A DNA stretch of 64,000 nucleotides. Origin: Mrakia gelida. Taxonomy: Eukaryota > Basidiomycota > Tremellomycetes > Cystofilobasidiales > Mrakiaceae. The translations under genes were made by a program, and so were the position numbers. Location of the stretch: positions 62,001 through 126,000 of the forward strand of contig BRON01000002.1 of the NCBI GenBank assembly GCA_024345305.1, given 5' to 3'. Shown one piece after another: positions 10,621-22,487 of this stretch. Numbering within the stretch: the first letter of the stretch is position 1; each line of letters starts with the position of its first letter. The notes below the pieces were generated by a model, which did not search any database, was not told where the DNA came from, and saw only the letters and a list, made by a program, of their open reading frames with translations.

Positions 10621-13600
10621 ATGAGCACTGAGCACACGATCGAGATCCCTTCCGACTGGGGCAACACTCCCACCTCTCCCACTCCCTCAGGTCGCTCGAG
10701 ATCTACCACCAACACCCCCCTCTTCCTCTCCGAGTTCGATCCTCTGGAAACGACCCCTCCCCCTCCTCCTCTAGCACCACCTCAGTCCCCACCATCATCG
10801 TCCAAACCCGCCAACTCTCCTCGAGGTCCTATACCACCTCCTAAATCCAGCCCAGAGCGAGGTCAAGGAGGAGGAGATGCTCCAGGTGGAGTGTTGAGCT
10901 CGATAGCAGCTTCCTTCAAGAGGAGACCGAGGGGAGAAGACGGAGGGAGTGCTCAAGGGAGTGAAGGAGAAGGGTCAGATACTAGTAGAGCAGGATCAGG
11001 TCCAACTGGAGGGAAGGCGAAGGCTCAACAGCAGCATCCTCCCTCGTTCGACTTCCCAAGAGTGAGCACACACACACACACACTTCGCCTCTCGCTTTCC
11101 TTCCTTCCCTTCGTTTCTGGTCCAGCTCGTATGCCTCTAAGCTCACTCGACCCTTCGCTCTGCAGTTCCTCGAACAACTCAAGACTCGCTCAGCCGAACC
11201 TGTAGCGAAGTATCTCAAGAGGTTCGTCCTCCCTCCCCTCCTCTGTCACCTCTCCTCCCTCCTTCCTTCAAGCTTGGTCGTCCGAGCTCACTCCCCTCCC
11301 ACGTCTCTTTCTCAGCTTCCTCACCAATTTCGCCAAGAAGACCTTCACTATGAACGAGATGATCAAGCTCGTACATGATTTCCTCAAGGTCAGTCCATCA
11401 GCTCTCCTCCTTCGTCTGCTCCCCTTCCTTCGCTTGAGCTCGACGACAAGCTCTGCTCGGCCATCTCCCTTGTTCGAAGCTGACTTCGTTGTGCTCGATT
11501 TGGGTCGCTCTCAGTTCATCTCAGCTCGAATGAAGGAATGCGAGCCTTGGAGGTCTCAGTCCGAGGTGGAGTTTGAGAACTCGCTCGACTGTATGGAGAA
11601 GCTGGTGATGAATGTGAGCTCGACGTCCTCCTCCTCCTCCCTGCCCTCTCCCTTCCCTCGGTTCGTTCGAGCTCACCTCTCGCTTCTGTCCTTCGATGTC
11701 AACAGCGTCTGTACCCCTTGTACGTGATCAGCTCTCCCTTCGTTCCCTTCCCGAATCCTGCAAGCTGATCGGTTGCCTTCGTCCCTCTTCTCGCAGCACC
11801 TTCACTCCCCAAATCGCTCTCATCAACCCTTCCTCTCCCATCACCACCGACGACCTCGAACGAGACGCCGTTCTTCGGCAACGGATACGGCTGTTTGGCT
11901 GGGTGGAAGGGAAGCATCTCGACGTCATCGATCATGACCCGGAGGAGGAGGAGGAACCCGTCGTAGAGGAGACGAAAGAGGAGGGAGGAGAGGGAGCCGA
12001 CGTGGAGGAGGCGAAAGAGGGTGGAGAAGTCGTTGCTGCGAGTCGGAGAGGAGGATCGAGCAGGAGTAGGGACGAGGAGGGTGGAGGTGTGAAGGGGTTC
12101 TTGGAGTTTGCTGGGTCGGAACTGTTGAAGGTCAACCATTACAAGGTGAGTTTGGACGACGAACTCGACTCGTCGCGTCTCGTTCTCGCGGTGCTGATCT
12201 TCGTTCGTTCGTTCCCCAGGCTCCAAGAGACAAGCTCATCTGCATCCTCAACTGCTGCAAAGTCATCTTCGGTAGGTCCTGTGCCTTTTCATTCTCTCTT
12301 GAGCCCAACGCTGACCCCTTCCCGTTCGTCTCTGCAGGTCTGATGCGACACCTGGCAGGAGCCAAGGGAGCTCAGGGAGGAGCCGACGCTTTCATCCCTA
12401 TCCTCATCTTTGTCGTGCTCAAGTCGAACCCTGAGCACTTGATCTCGAACGTCGAGTGAGTTCTCGATCTTCCTCTTGTGAGGCCGTCGACGACCAGCGC
12501 TGATCCTTGATCCACGACGCGTCGGCTCCTTTCAGATACATCAACCGATTCCGGAGTGCTTCGAAGCTTCAGTCCGAGGCTGGGTACTATCTTTCTTCTC
12601 TCGTGAGTCTCTTTCTCATGTCGCAGGTGGGTTTGAGCTCGTAGACGCGACTGACCTCTTCGTCTCGCCTTCGTTCTCGACAGATGGGATCCATCACCTT
12701 CATCGAAGCCATGGATCACTCTTCTCTCTCCAACATAACAAAGGAGGAGTTCGACTCGTTAGTTCCTTCTTCACTTCTCCTATGCGCTTTCCAACTAACC
12801 CGTCTCTCGTTCTCGCTCGCGTCAACAGCCAAGTCTCCCACTCGATCTCCCTCCTCCCTCCTCCAACCCCTCCCTCCCACTCCGCTTCTCCAACCTCCCA
12901 GCCCACCTCCACCCTTCAACCTTTCTCCCACACCGACGCAGGAGAAGAACCAGCCCTCCCCATCTCCTCCACCGCCTCCTCCTCCCTCCAAAACATGGAG
13001 CGCTTCTTCCTTCGCACAGGCGAAGCAGTCTCACGTCCGCTCAACGCGATTGGAAAGATCTTCAGCGACGCCATCGATGGACCCGCCGACCCACCGTCAG
13101 GCTCTTATCGGATCGGAGGCGACTCCCTTGGACACGACGGAGGAGGAGGAGGGTTGGGAGCTGGAGGACCGGTGCCGTACGAAGCAAGAAGGAGGAGTCC
13201 TCGTCCGAGGAGTTTCGTTGGTCTTCCACCGACGAGCAACGATCAGCAGCAGTACTACCCTCAGCAACAGCAGCAGCAGCAGTACAATCATCATCATCAG
13301 CAGCAGCAGCAGAATCAAGGGATGTGGAGAGGAGAAGCGGCGCCGGGAGTGCAGCAGCAGCCTTGGAGGGAACCGCCGCCGGGGTTGGGAGGAGAGGAGG
13401 AGGAGGAGGGAGAGATTGATTTTGAGAGGCTGCAGGTGGAGCTGGATAAGAGGGATGAGCTGGCTAGGTTCGTCGAAGACCTTCTTCTCTTTCTCCCTCG
13501 TCTCCGCACACTCGAGCTGACCGACGCGTTCTCTTCTCTTCCCTTTCCCCGTCGATGCGAAACATCAGGGAAGCGAGTTTGTGAGTCGTCGTCTCCTCTT

Positions 13601-13793
13601 CTCCTCGCCTTCGTTCTCTCCTCGAGCCGTGGTATTCGTCGCTGACTTTCCTTCGTCTCGTCTCCCTTCCAGACAAACCCTCTCGCAGATCTTCCCCAAC
13701 CTCGACGCGGACCTGGCTTCGTTGATCTTGGACACGAAGCAGGGAGACCTGCCCTCGTCGATTGACGCGCTGCTGGAGATGGGGAGTACGTAG
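10621..13793 (+). CDS. VPS9: Vps9: Rab5-type guanine nucleotide exchange factor
   Basis: Activates the Rab5 GTPase (Vps21/Ypt51) on endosomes for transport to the vacuole. The order is: a Ser/Pro-rich N-terminus, a helical bundle (FLEQLKTRSAEPVAKYLKSF), the VPS9 domain split by introns (ERDAVLRQRIRLFGWV; DKLICILNCCKVIFGLMRHL; GADAFIPILIFVVLKSNPEHL; GYYLSSLMGSITFIEAMDHSS), a low-complexity linker with Gln/His repeats encoded by CAG/CAA/CAT triplets (13243-13320), and a C-terminal CUE domain (TLSQIFPNLDADLASLILD..SSIDALLEMGS) that binds ubiquitin in the yeast protein. The C-terminal CUE makes it Vps9 rather than a Rin- or RABEX-type protein. About ten introns, one with a (CA)n tract (11067-11083). 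Longer than yeast Vps9 (451 aa) because of the linker. ATG at 10621 is preceded by a pyrimidine-rich leader. Confidence 0.95.
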
Positions 13794-14010
13794 ATCTTGG
13801 GACTACGATGATGGTGATGATTTATAACGACTTTTGAGTTGGGGTTTGGTCGAGAGAGGGGAGGAGAGGGAAGAGAAGCGGGATGGGACGACGCGTCGAC
13901 GATGGGGGTTCACTCAACTCTCTTTCGGGGAAGCTTTGGATACCGAGTTAGCTGATGCGATAGATATTCAGATACAAAGCTAGCCCATCTATGCTATGAG
14001 AAACCGAACT

Positions 14011-16021
14011 CTACTCCAAGCCCGCGTAAGCAGCCAACTCAATCTTTGTCCAGACATCGAACGGCGCAGAGTCGTTTCCTGGGAGGAGTTGAGTTCCAGC
14101 AAGGAGCTACAAAACGAAACCCGAGATGATTTCAATCAGGTCAGCTCTCAAGAAGACGGAATGGAGTGGAAGGAAGCGAGCAAACGACGATGACCAGCTC
14201 CAAACTCGACGCGTCGTCAATTCAAAAGAGGTGAACTCACAGCAACTCCCGTCGTCGGATCCAACAAGAAATAAGTATGAGCCAACCCCTGCCAAGCCCC
14301 ACTCCCAGCCTTTCTCCTCCCCTCCCAATCCACCTCGTTCACCATCAGCGCCGTGCTCCAATCCACCTCAGGCTTCGGGATCCTCTCCCCTCGCGCGAAC
14401 GTCAACCCAACCTTCGCTTCCTTCGTCAACGTCCCCACGAACAACGACTTCCAGCTCTCCTCCGAGATGATTCGCATGACTTTCGGCTCCGTTGTGGAGG
14501 AGGAAGCGATTTGAAGGAGATGTTGAAGGAGAAGAGCGTAGTCCGCGAAGGTCGACCACAGTCCCCACGCGCCGAAAAAGATGGATGGAGTATCGGGGAG
14601 GGTGTTGACGTAGGCGAAGGGACTGTCTAGAGGGATGGAAGGGAGGAGAGCGTTCGTTTTGTAGTCGCGGGAGGCGATGGTGAAGGTTGCTCGAGCTTTG
14701 AGGGCGGGGGTGAGGATGAAGGAGGTTGAGGTGAGGGAGAGGGGTCCGAGGATGTTATTCTGGCTGAAAAAGCAAGAAGCGGAGGGATCAGCCAAAGAAG
14801 GCTGACGCGGGCGAGAGCCCCCGACCGACAACAAGGGGAAGCGAGGGAGAAAGAGCGAGACGAGACGCGTCGAACGAACAGGTACTCCTCGAGTGTTTGC
14901 TTCGAGAGAATCTCGACAATCCGACCGAGATAGTCCGTCGCAGGAGAGTAGATGAAGTTGGTTCCTGGCTCGTGGATGAGAGGTTGGTTGAAGTGACGCT
15001 TCGAGAAAAGAAAGACGGCGCGTCGACGGATAGTGAGCGTTTGGGTTCGTGTCGAGCTCCTTCCAGCGTCCTTCGTACTCACCTCCTCCTTGGTGATGTT
15101 CGTCCAATCCTTCTCGGAGTTGTATCGCTTCAAATCTGAGAACAGAAGTGGGAAGGAAGCTCGTCAGCTCACGAGGCCGAACGGGATGGAGGGAGTCAAA
15201 GTGAGCGAGAGGTGGACGCACCAGGAGAGTTCTTGTCGAGAGACAGGCCAGACGAGTGGTTGAGAAGGTGTCGAATGGTGACCTTGTTCTTGGCGGGAAC
15301 GAAGACGGGGTTTCCCTCTGCTGAGAAGCCCGTGAGGATCTCAGGAGCGACGAGTCCAGGCAAGATCGTGCCAGCTTCGGTGTCGAGAGTGAGATGACCT
15401 TGGTCGATGAGTTGGAGGATGGCGAGCTGGAGCAGACGAGGAATGAGAAGCGTCAGCAGAGGTTAGAGCTTCGTTTTCATCTGTGAAGTTCCAGAGCCAG
15501 AAACAAACGCTCGAGAAGCATCGGAGAAAAGCGACGGAGGTAAGCGTTGGGTCGAGCTCGTCTTTTTGCTCGCTCAAAGATTCCCTCGCCGAGTTCCCCT
15601 TCATTCTCTTCATCTATCCAGAGGAGAATTGACCTCCTTTCTCACTCCTCGGACCCGGTCTCCGCCCAAAAAGGCGGACAAATCAAGGGAACGAGGGATG
15701 CTCTCTGTTCGCTTCGCTGTGAGCTCAAGCTTCCTCCCTCCCCTCCCTCCCTCTCTCCGAAGAACATCCAGAACCGATAGAAAGAGGAGAGCTCACAGAA
15801 GTGATGAGCTTACTCATGCTAAAGATCCTCAGAACCGTGTCCTTGTTGATATCCTCGCCGTTCTTGTCCTTTCCGAACGAAGTTGAAAAGAGCTCGCTGT
15901 CCGCTGTGAGGACGGAGGCGAAGAAAGGAGGGACGTTCTTCTCCTCGACCTGGGTTCGAAGGAGGGTGGAGATCTTCTCCTGAGCCGAAAGGGAGAGGGA
16001 AGAAGGAGGAGGAGGGGACAT
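14011..16021 (-). CDS. Beta-lactamase-fold serine hydrolase (class C related)
   Basis: Member of the beta-lactamase-related serine hydrolases (Pfam Beta-lactamase family, which includes esterases, LACTB-like proteases and LovD-type acyltransferases). The catalytic SxxK is seen as SMSK in RIFSMSKL about 70 residues from the start. IRHLLNHSSGLS is the conserved block after it. FIYSPATDYLGRIVE carries the Tyr general base (YSP in place of YSN). The C-terminal WQGLAHTYFLLDPTTG corresponds to the W-G-G/HxG strand. No signal peptide, so probably cytosolic. Six or seven introns. The last exon (ending at the TAG at 14011) lies behind an intron with a GTGAGT donor near 14235, giving a C-terminus PFDVWTKIELAAYAGLE. 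Substrate cannot be inferred. Convergent with VPS9 (217 bp between stops). Confidence 0.85.
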
Positions 16022-16706
16022 TGAGCGAGGTGCTGGAGGCGGTGAAGAGGAGGAGGCGAGAGATGGTGGACGTCGGAGGGACGAAAGGCGTCTTCAGCCA
16101 AATCGCCGTTCTCGTTCTTCGTCGTCGTCGTCAAAAGTCGTGACTCAACGAGTGTGAGAACACGTCTCGCTCGGTGAGCAGAAAGCCCAGCGTGGAAGCT
16201 CGCTCATCACACATCAAGAGATCCGCCTTGCCTTCAGCCGACCCACAGGTGAGCGATGTGCGCGACGCGGAGCTCTGTGAGTCTGTCGTTCGCCTTGCGT
16301 TCTCAACGGCTGCTCTGCCTCATCTCTTTCGCTTTCCCTAGACGCTGAATAATGTAGAACGGAGCATGAAAGTACAGATTAACGGAAAGCAAACCTAGGA
16401 AATCTACCCTCCAACCGGAATCGACCTCGGACTCGGAAAAAGAACGGGTCGAAGTCGAGACGCGGATCAGGTCGTCGCGTTCTCGTCAAGAAGCAGAGCG
16501 ACCGTCTCAACAAGTCCCTCCTCCCCCTCCCTGAAACGCACATCTCCGTCTCGAGTTCAATCGTCAGCAAAAGAGAGAGCTCCATCTCTTCTGCTGACGA
16601 AGGACGAGACTCTGTAGCACCTCCTCCTCCTCCTCACTCTCCTCCCAAACTTCAAGAGTCACATCGCTTTGCCTCGACGAGCCGTAGGTGCTCCTAGTGA
16701 TCCTCT
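16022..16706. other. Intergenic: hydrolase promoter and 3' flank of orphan gene
   Basis: 685 bp between the start of the serine hydrolase and the stop of the next minus-strand gene. No splice-consistent coding sequence on either strand. It should carry the hydrolase promoter; no clear TATA or binding site recognised. Confidence 0.45.
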
Positions 16707-19660
16707 TCACACGTCGGGTGTTATGAACCCTCCCTCCTTCCACCACCCTTCCCGCCGTCGTCGTCGGTCGTCGAGATCAGTGGGCGAGCCGTCGAGCGAG
16801 TCTTCGTGTCCCTTCAGAGCGAGTTCAAGTCGACCGAGAGGACCTGTGAGGCGAAGAAGGGAGGCGGAAGAGAGTAAGGAAGAGGAAAGGGAAGTGTTCT
16901 CAGGCGCGTCAGTACGAGAAAGAACCGCGAGAGAGACGGAAGCTTGAAACTCACCTCGTCTCGAAGATCCGTCAACTCGTCGTCGTTCCAAAACATCTCC
17001 GTCCTCGTCGGCTGCGCCTTTGAGCCTCGTCGGGTGTTCGAGATCCAATTTCGAAGGATCGACTGAGATCTTGTTCGTTTGGCTCCGAAGAGGGCCTGAG
17101 AGGAGAGGAAAGAGGAAAACGACGAAGGTCAGCTCGAGCGAATTGAAGCGAGAGAGAGACGTAGAAGCAGAGAGAAGCTTACAGTGTCCTTGGTCGAGTC
17201 GTAGATCCTCGAGTCTTCGGGTGAGAAGACCACGACGGTGGGAACTCCAAGCGGCGAAGTTGAGGAGGCGATGGTCGTTGAGGAGGGAGTCGAAGCGATC
17301 TGAGAGTCGAACGAGGGAGAGAGTGAGGGTCAGCCTCGAATAAGAGGTCGAAGATGATAGAGAGGGACTACGCACTCGAGCCAAGTCGGGTGTCGAAGAA
17401 GAGCGGCTGCAGGAGTGGTTGCTGTTCGAGTCCAAGGTGCGACTGTCCGACGAGGAAGAGGAGGAGCCGCACTCGGGCGATGCTGGGTCGAGGTGGTTGG
17501 TTGCTCGTCTGATCCTAGCCTCCTCGAGGATCATCTCGTACGACATCTGCGGACGAACACAGAAATTCGGGTCGAAAGTCAGATTGAGAAGAGAGAAACG
17601 GAGAGAGCGAACTGCTGCTCACCTTGATCGAAGGGACGTCGACGCCGTCGAAGAAGAAGCTCTCGGATGAGTCGAGGATGAACGCTCGATCCGCCTCCTC
17701 GTACTCCTCGTAGTCGTCGTAGTCGTAGATGGATGAATTTTCCGCGAGCAGCCGGGTCTGGGAAAGCAGAGGAAGGAAGAGGAGCGAGGCGAAGGTCAGC
17801 TCGAACGAGAGGAAAAAACGAGGCCGTTCACGAAGAGAGAGACGTCAGACGAGCCTGAGTACTCTCAGCTGCTCGGTAGTTCTCAAAGTCGATACCGGTG
17901 GGGTTAAGGAGAGCCGTTGAGGCTGGCGAGAGGGTCTGGAAAGAGAGACGAAGGACGGGAGGTCAGCGAAAGCGTCGACGCGACTCGATTCGATCCGAAC
18001 GAAGAGGAGAGAGGACTGACCTGATAACTCTCTCTCGCCAACAACTCCATTTCCACTTGAGCGGCACAACCTGTAAGAGGTGAAAACGGCGAGAAGAGGA
18101 GTCAGTCCACGAAGACGAGGGCAAAAAGGGAAGCGCAGAGCGACGTACCGAGATCCAAGACTTGAGCGGATTGTTCGACGACGTGACGAGCTGAGGACTC
18201 GATGTGAGCGACATGGGGGACCGGAGAACCTTGAGGAGTGTAGATGAGATCGGACGGGTTGACTTCTGGAAGCGAACACAGAGGAGGAAATGAGCTCGAC
18301 GAGAGAGCACGAACGACGACCGGGGAACGAGAAGAGAAGACAGAAGCGACTGACCTTGGTAACAGACTTCAACCGAGTGTTCAGTAGCGGGGGCAGACAC
18401 AGGGACGACTGAGAAGGTGACCTTCCTCTCGACTCCGACGCTCTTGAAGATGACAGCGGGTTGCTGAAGATGATGAGCCTCCTTGTCGACGACGGCGTGA
18501 TCCTCTGTCTCGACGGAAGCGAAGGCGACGACGATGGGATCCTGTAGAGCGAGAGAAGAGGTACGAAACGAAGGAAAGGTCAGCTATTAGCTCGTAAGGT
18601 GAGGTGGAGATGGATAATTGCGAAGGAAAAGCGACGAACCTGAGCGAAAGGGGAGAGGGAGGAGACGGTCGAGGTCTTGAAGCTCAACTTGGACTTCAGA
18701 GTCTTGACTCTGTTTCCGAAGGACTTGAAGGACGACGAGATCTTGGACTTGAACGAGAACTTGGCGTTGATAGGGACCTCGACCGAGGGAAGGTGGCGAG
18801 CGGTCTTCTGTCCTTTGACGACGACGAACGAGGACAAGGTCGAAGGCGAAGGGGAGGGGGGAGGAGGGCACTCGAGCTTGAGCTCAGGACCTTGGTTGAT
18901 GGAGGGGAAGGAAGGGGATCCTTGAGCAATCTGAGGGATGAAGGGAGCATACGGGTCAGTCTGGAGTCGCTGAGAGGACGAGAGGAGGAGACAAACGGGA
19001 AGAGATGGAGAGAAGAGGGAGAGAGGGAGGGAGGGGGAGGAGAGGAGTGAGGATCGAAGCTCACTTTGGCATCGACGTTGTTGAGGCCCACAATGGTGCT
19101 ACGAGCTGACTTGAACGCCTGAACTCTAGCGAAGGGATCCTAGATGAGTATGCGAGAAACAGCGAACAGTCAGCTCATCGTGGTCACAGAATAAACGGCA
19201 CTCTTTCCATCCTCTCCTCTCCTCTCCCACCCCTCCCCTCGTCCTCCCGCAGTGGCCTCTCAGCCCTCCCACTCAAGTCGACCTCCCTCTTCCCCTTTTC
19301 CATCCAGAAAGTCGAGAGTTCGACGAGGGGGTGGATGCGAGCTCAGGCTATCCAGTGGTACTCGAGTCGAGTCCGAAAAATGGGAACGAAACGGTGGGAA
19401 GTGGATTCCCACCTCCCTTCCAGCCAAACGCGCTTGCCCTCCCTCCCTCTTCTCTTCTCTCTCCCCTGCTCAAATCGATGCACGGAGCTCAAGAGAAGGA
19501 TGACTGGAGATCTACTCACCTCCATGACAGTAGTATCGTCTCCAGGGAAGACGAACGAGACCTCGTTTGAGAAGGAAGCCTCGAGAGAAGGAGCAGTCGA
19601 AGCTCGAGAGCCGAAGGTGGTCGACGAGAACGACGCGAGGGTGGCGAGGGAGATGGTCAT
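16707..19660 (-). CDS. Orphan disordered protein
   Basis: I do not recognise a domain. The spliced product starts MTISLATLASFSS and ends GGFITPDV, with about ten exons. Visible parts: a Ser/Thr-rich N-terminus, a Lys/Ser/Phe-rich segment (SFKSKISSSFKSFGNRVKTLKSKLSFK) that looks basic-amphipathic, a region with several His and Cys residues, an acidic Tyr-rich patch (YDYDDYEEYEEADRAF), a Ser-rich stretch (SSSSSSDSRTLDSNSNHS), and a charged end (DDRRRRREGWWKEGG). The first intron (about 380 nt, 19520-19142) is much longer than the norm. Introns otherwise have GTGAG donors and CTGAC branch sites, and coding bias is good, so it is a real gene. The basic-amphipathic part might bind membranes or nucleic acid; that is a guess. 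Confidence 0.7.
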
Positions 19661-20080
19661 TTTGAAGTGGGTTTGAGTGTGGGTTGGTTGGGTTTGAAGC
19701 GTGAAGAGCTTGGGTGAACTTTGTATAAGTCGAGTGGAAGAGGTGGTGGAGGTGAGGAGGGAAGGAGGGTCGAATTGCAGAGGGCGAGGAAAGGTGAAGT
19801 GAAAGAGAGAGAGCTCGTTCCTGGATCGGTTCCTGGCGAAACGAAATTTGACAAGTCTCGCAGATCTTCGATTTTGCAAGTTTTGAGAGTGGAGAGAGAT
19901 AGCTGAGCTTCTGGAAGTCGAGATAGACCCCAAGAAGTCCTCCTTTCGTGTAGGTGGGTCGCTCAGAATCGGGGAAAGAACGCGTCGAGCCCAGGAGTCA
20001 GCGAGTTTGAGCCTTTCGGCCAGGTATACTCCCCCACCTCTCTCGCAAAGAACGTCAAAGCAGAAAATTCGATAGATACA
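19661..20080. promoter_or_regulatory. Promoter of orphan gene; 3' flank of methyltransferase
   Basis: 420 bp between the orphan gene start and the methyltransferase stop. A TATA-like TTATACAAAG on the minus strand lies near 19717-19726, about 60 bp upstream of the orphan ATG. Otherwise nothing distinctive. Confidence 0.4.
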
Positions 20081-22119
20081 CTACTTCCTTCTGGCCCAGA
20101 TCGTCTTAAATCGAGAAGAGAGCCCTATGAACTGGCGAGGAAGCAGCGACTCGTCGAGTTGGCGGACTTCTTTGAGCAAAGCAAGAGGAAGACCAACTTT
20201 TGACGAGAAGATCTCCCACGCCTGCCTCGGAATAAAAATTATGCAAGCAGTTAGCGGGGTGGCTCGACTCGAAGCGGTAGAAAGCGACGCAACGGGAAAT
20301 CTACAAAACTCACCGCCAACAGCCTTTCTCGACCCAGTCTGCCTGTCTCGTCGTTTGGAACCCCTTGTTATGAAGAGGCAGAGAGAGAGAGGAGCGAAAG
20401 AACATGAAAGTCAGCTTCGTGTTCTCTCGTCGCCCTCGAAGAGACAGTGAGAGTTAAATTCGCCGCTCACCTGCTCGTTCTCCGATGGGAAAATCGACCC
20501 AATCGGCAACGAACGCATCGAAGAGGTCCGATCCTTTGAAGAAGCTCACCAGCTTCTGCACTAGAGTAGGTCCGTCGTGTTCACCAGGGGACGGTCCGAG
20601 AAAGTGGGCGAAGTGCAAAGCTTGACGGTCCACGACGAGTTGTTGACGCGCGTCGAGTTCGGGATTTTGATGTTCGAGAAGAGTCCACTGTGACAAAGCA
20701 AGGAGAACAAAAGAGTCACAAGATAGTCAAACTCTATCTCGAGAGTGAGAAGCTGACGGAAGGCCCAACGAGCTTACAGGCTCTTCGATCAACAGCACTC
20801 CTCCAGGTTGTAAACAACGCGCGATCTCTTCGAGAAGAGGACCGTATTCAAAGCCCACCGCGCAGTAAAACGTCCGAGCGTGGATACTAAGGATTGAAGA
20901 TGTATGAGAGAAGAAGAAGATGCCATGGTCAGCGCTGGTCGTCTTCGTCGAACGAAGTCGACGCGTCGCGAAAAGATGTGCGCGTTCGCTCGTCCTCACA
21001 CTGAGAAGTACTGATCAGGACTGGAAAGCCGACAGAAGAGGGAGAAGAATTAGTATCAGTGTGAGAGGGTTGTTGCCTCCGAAGCGGACGAGAATGAGAA
21101 AAGTAAGACGCACAACGGAAGCAGTCCGTTTTCGAGATCGTGAACTTCGAAGCTGAGGTTGCTGTAAACAAAAAGAGATGAACGATGAGCGAGAGAGAGT
21201 CAAAAGAAAAGCACGTTCGAGTATCAGAGAGTCGAAACTCACAGGGGTACGTAGCTGGAAAAGGGAGATTAAAGCGTCGCTCGTCAACTTCCGATGCAAC
21301 GCGACGCGCCTCCCAAACGGCCTCCACTCACTCAATCTCCGCAGGAATAAGGTCTGAGTGTCGTCGGGAGAGTCATTTATCAGCTGAGACTACGTCTTCC
21401 GGCATCTACGAAGCGAAGGAAAGCCCAAACTCACCAACTCCAATGATGTCGACGCGAGGGAATCTCAAGGCCATCTTCAACGCCCAGGCTGCCGTCACCC
21501 CGCTTGCTAGAAAAGGAGGGCAACGAACACTTCTAAATCAGCTCTTTCGTATCGAAAATCATCTCGCCGACCAGAAGAGAGAAGTGCAAGGCGAGCAACG
21601 TACCGAGTTCCAAAATCCTCTTCTGCTCTAACTCTCCACTCAACACCTCCTCGAGGGTCCCAGGCGAAGGCTCGTACCAGTGACGACCTCCTCCGTAAAG
21701 CATGCTGTACAGCTGATCACTGAGGATCCCGTAGCGAACGCAGACGGCGTCGCAGGTCCAGCTGGAGGGACGAAGATGAAACGACGGTCAGCTTTCGTTT
21801 CAGTTTCAAACTCGCCCTTTCTTCCTCGATCTTCCTCAAACAAAGACAAGCACTGTGATGACTGACGGGTAGTTTTCGTTGATCGCTTGACATCGCCTCC
21901 CTGCGAAAACGAAAACGAGACGACGTCAGAGGAGGAGGAGGGAGGAAAGAACCGAGAGTTGAAGGACAGCTCGTTTCAGCCTCGACGCTCACCGTTGACT
22001 ATCTTGTAGAGGTCCTGCTGTAGGGACGGTGTGAGCGTAACCATCGACGCGCTGTCCGAGTCGTCGACGGAGAAAGAAGTTTCTGATGAAGAAGGGGCGA
22101 GAGAAGGAGAAGAGCTCAT
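20081..22119 (-). CDS. SAM-dependent methyltransferase, LaeA/UMTA-like
   Basis: Class I methyltransferase of the fungal LaeA/UMTA type. The opening block TPSLQQDLYKIVNG is followed by ENYPWTCDAVCVRYGILSDQ, resembling the 'lP.D..E..RLd.qH' lead of the family. Motif I reads RILELASGVTAAWAL (no GxGxG), then RVDIIGVDLIP (acidic end of beta2), LSFEVHDLENGLLP, FSVIHARTFYCAV (motif with Asp-to-Ser change) and CLQPGGVLLIEEP. The start at 22119 is chosen because the encoded Ser-rich leader runs in frame into DLYKIVNG. Around ten introns; one exon (21243-21254) is only 12 nt. The last exon ends at TAG 20081 (IWARRK). Substrate unknown: the family includes regulators of secondary metabolism and small-molecule methyltransferases, and no biosynthetic cluster is nearby. 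Confidence 0.8.
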
Positions 22120-22487
22120 GGTCGTTCGAGGTCAGCTCGTTTTCTCGTTCCTCCCCCTCCCCCTCCTTTTCTTTTCAGGGGCGAGTATTGTCGCCGAGAG
22201 GAGGACAGCACCAGCACGACTTTCCGCTGTCGAGCCTCCGACGAGGGAGGTCTATCAGCGAGCTTTGGAAGTGACCGAGAAAAGCGCACGAGCGACGAGA
22301 GAAGAAGACGCAGGACGTCGCGTCGCTGAACACGAAAACGACGCGTTCAACTCGTCGCTCGACATCCCACCCTTCATGTCGAGTCTTTCCTGCGTGCGCC
22401 GAGCTCCCACCACTTCGCAGAAAAACTGAACATACTCATCAAAATCGTGAAACTCCTCCCACCCGCCTTCCAGATCAAAATCTACTA
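22120..22487. promoter_or_regulatory. Methyltransferase promoter and 3' flank of VPS45
   Basis: 368 bp. Contains the methyltransferase 5' region; the other end is the VPS45 3' flank. No coding sequence supported. Confidence 0.45.

Noticed and set aside
19252..19676. Plus-strand frames over the first intron of the orphan gene.
   Set aside because: They lie in a 380-nt intron whose donor, branch and acceptor are well formed on the minus strand; no plus-strand splice context.
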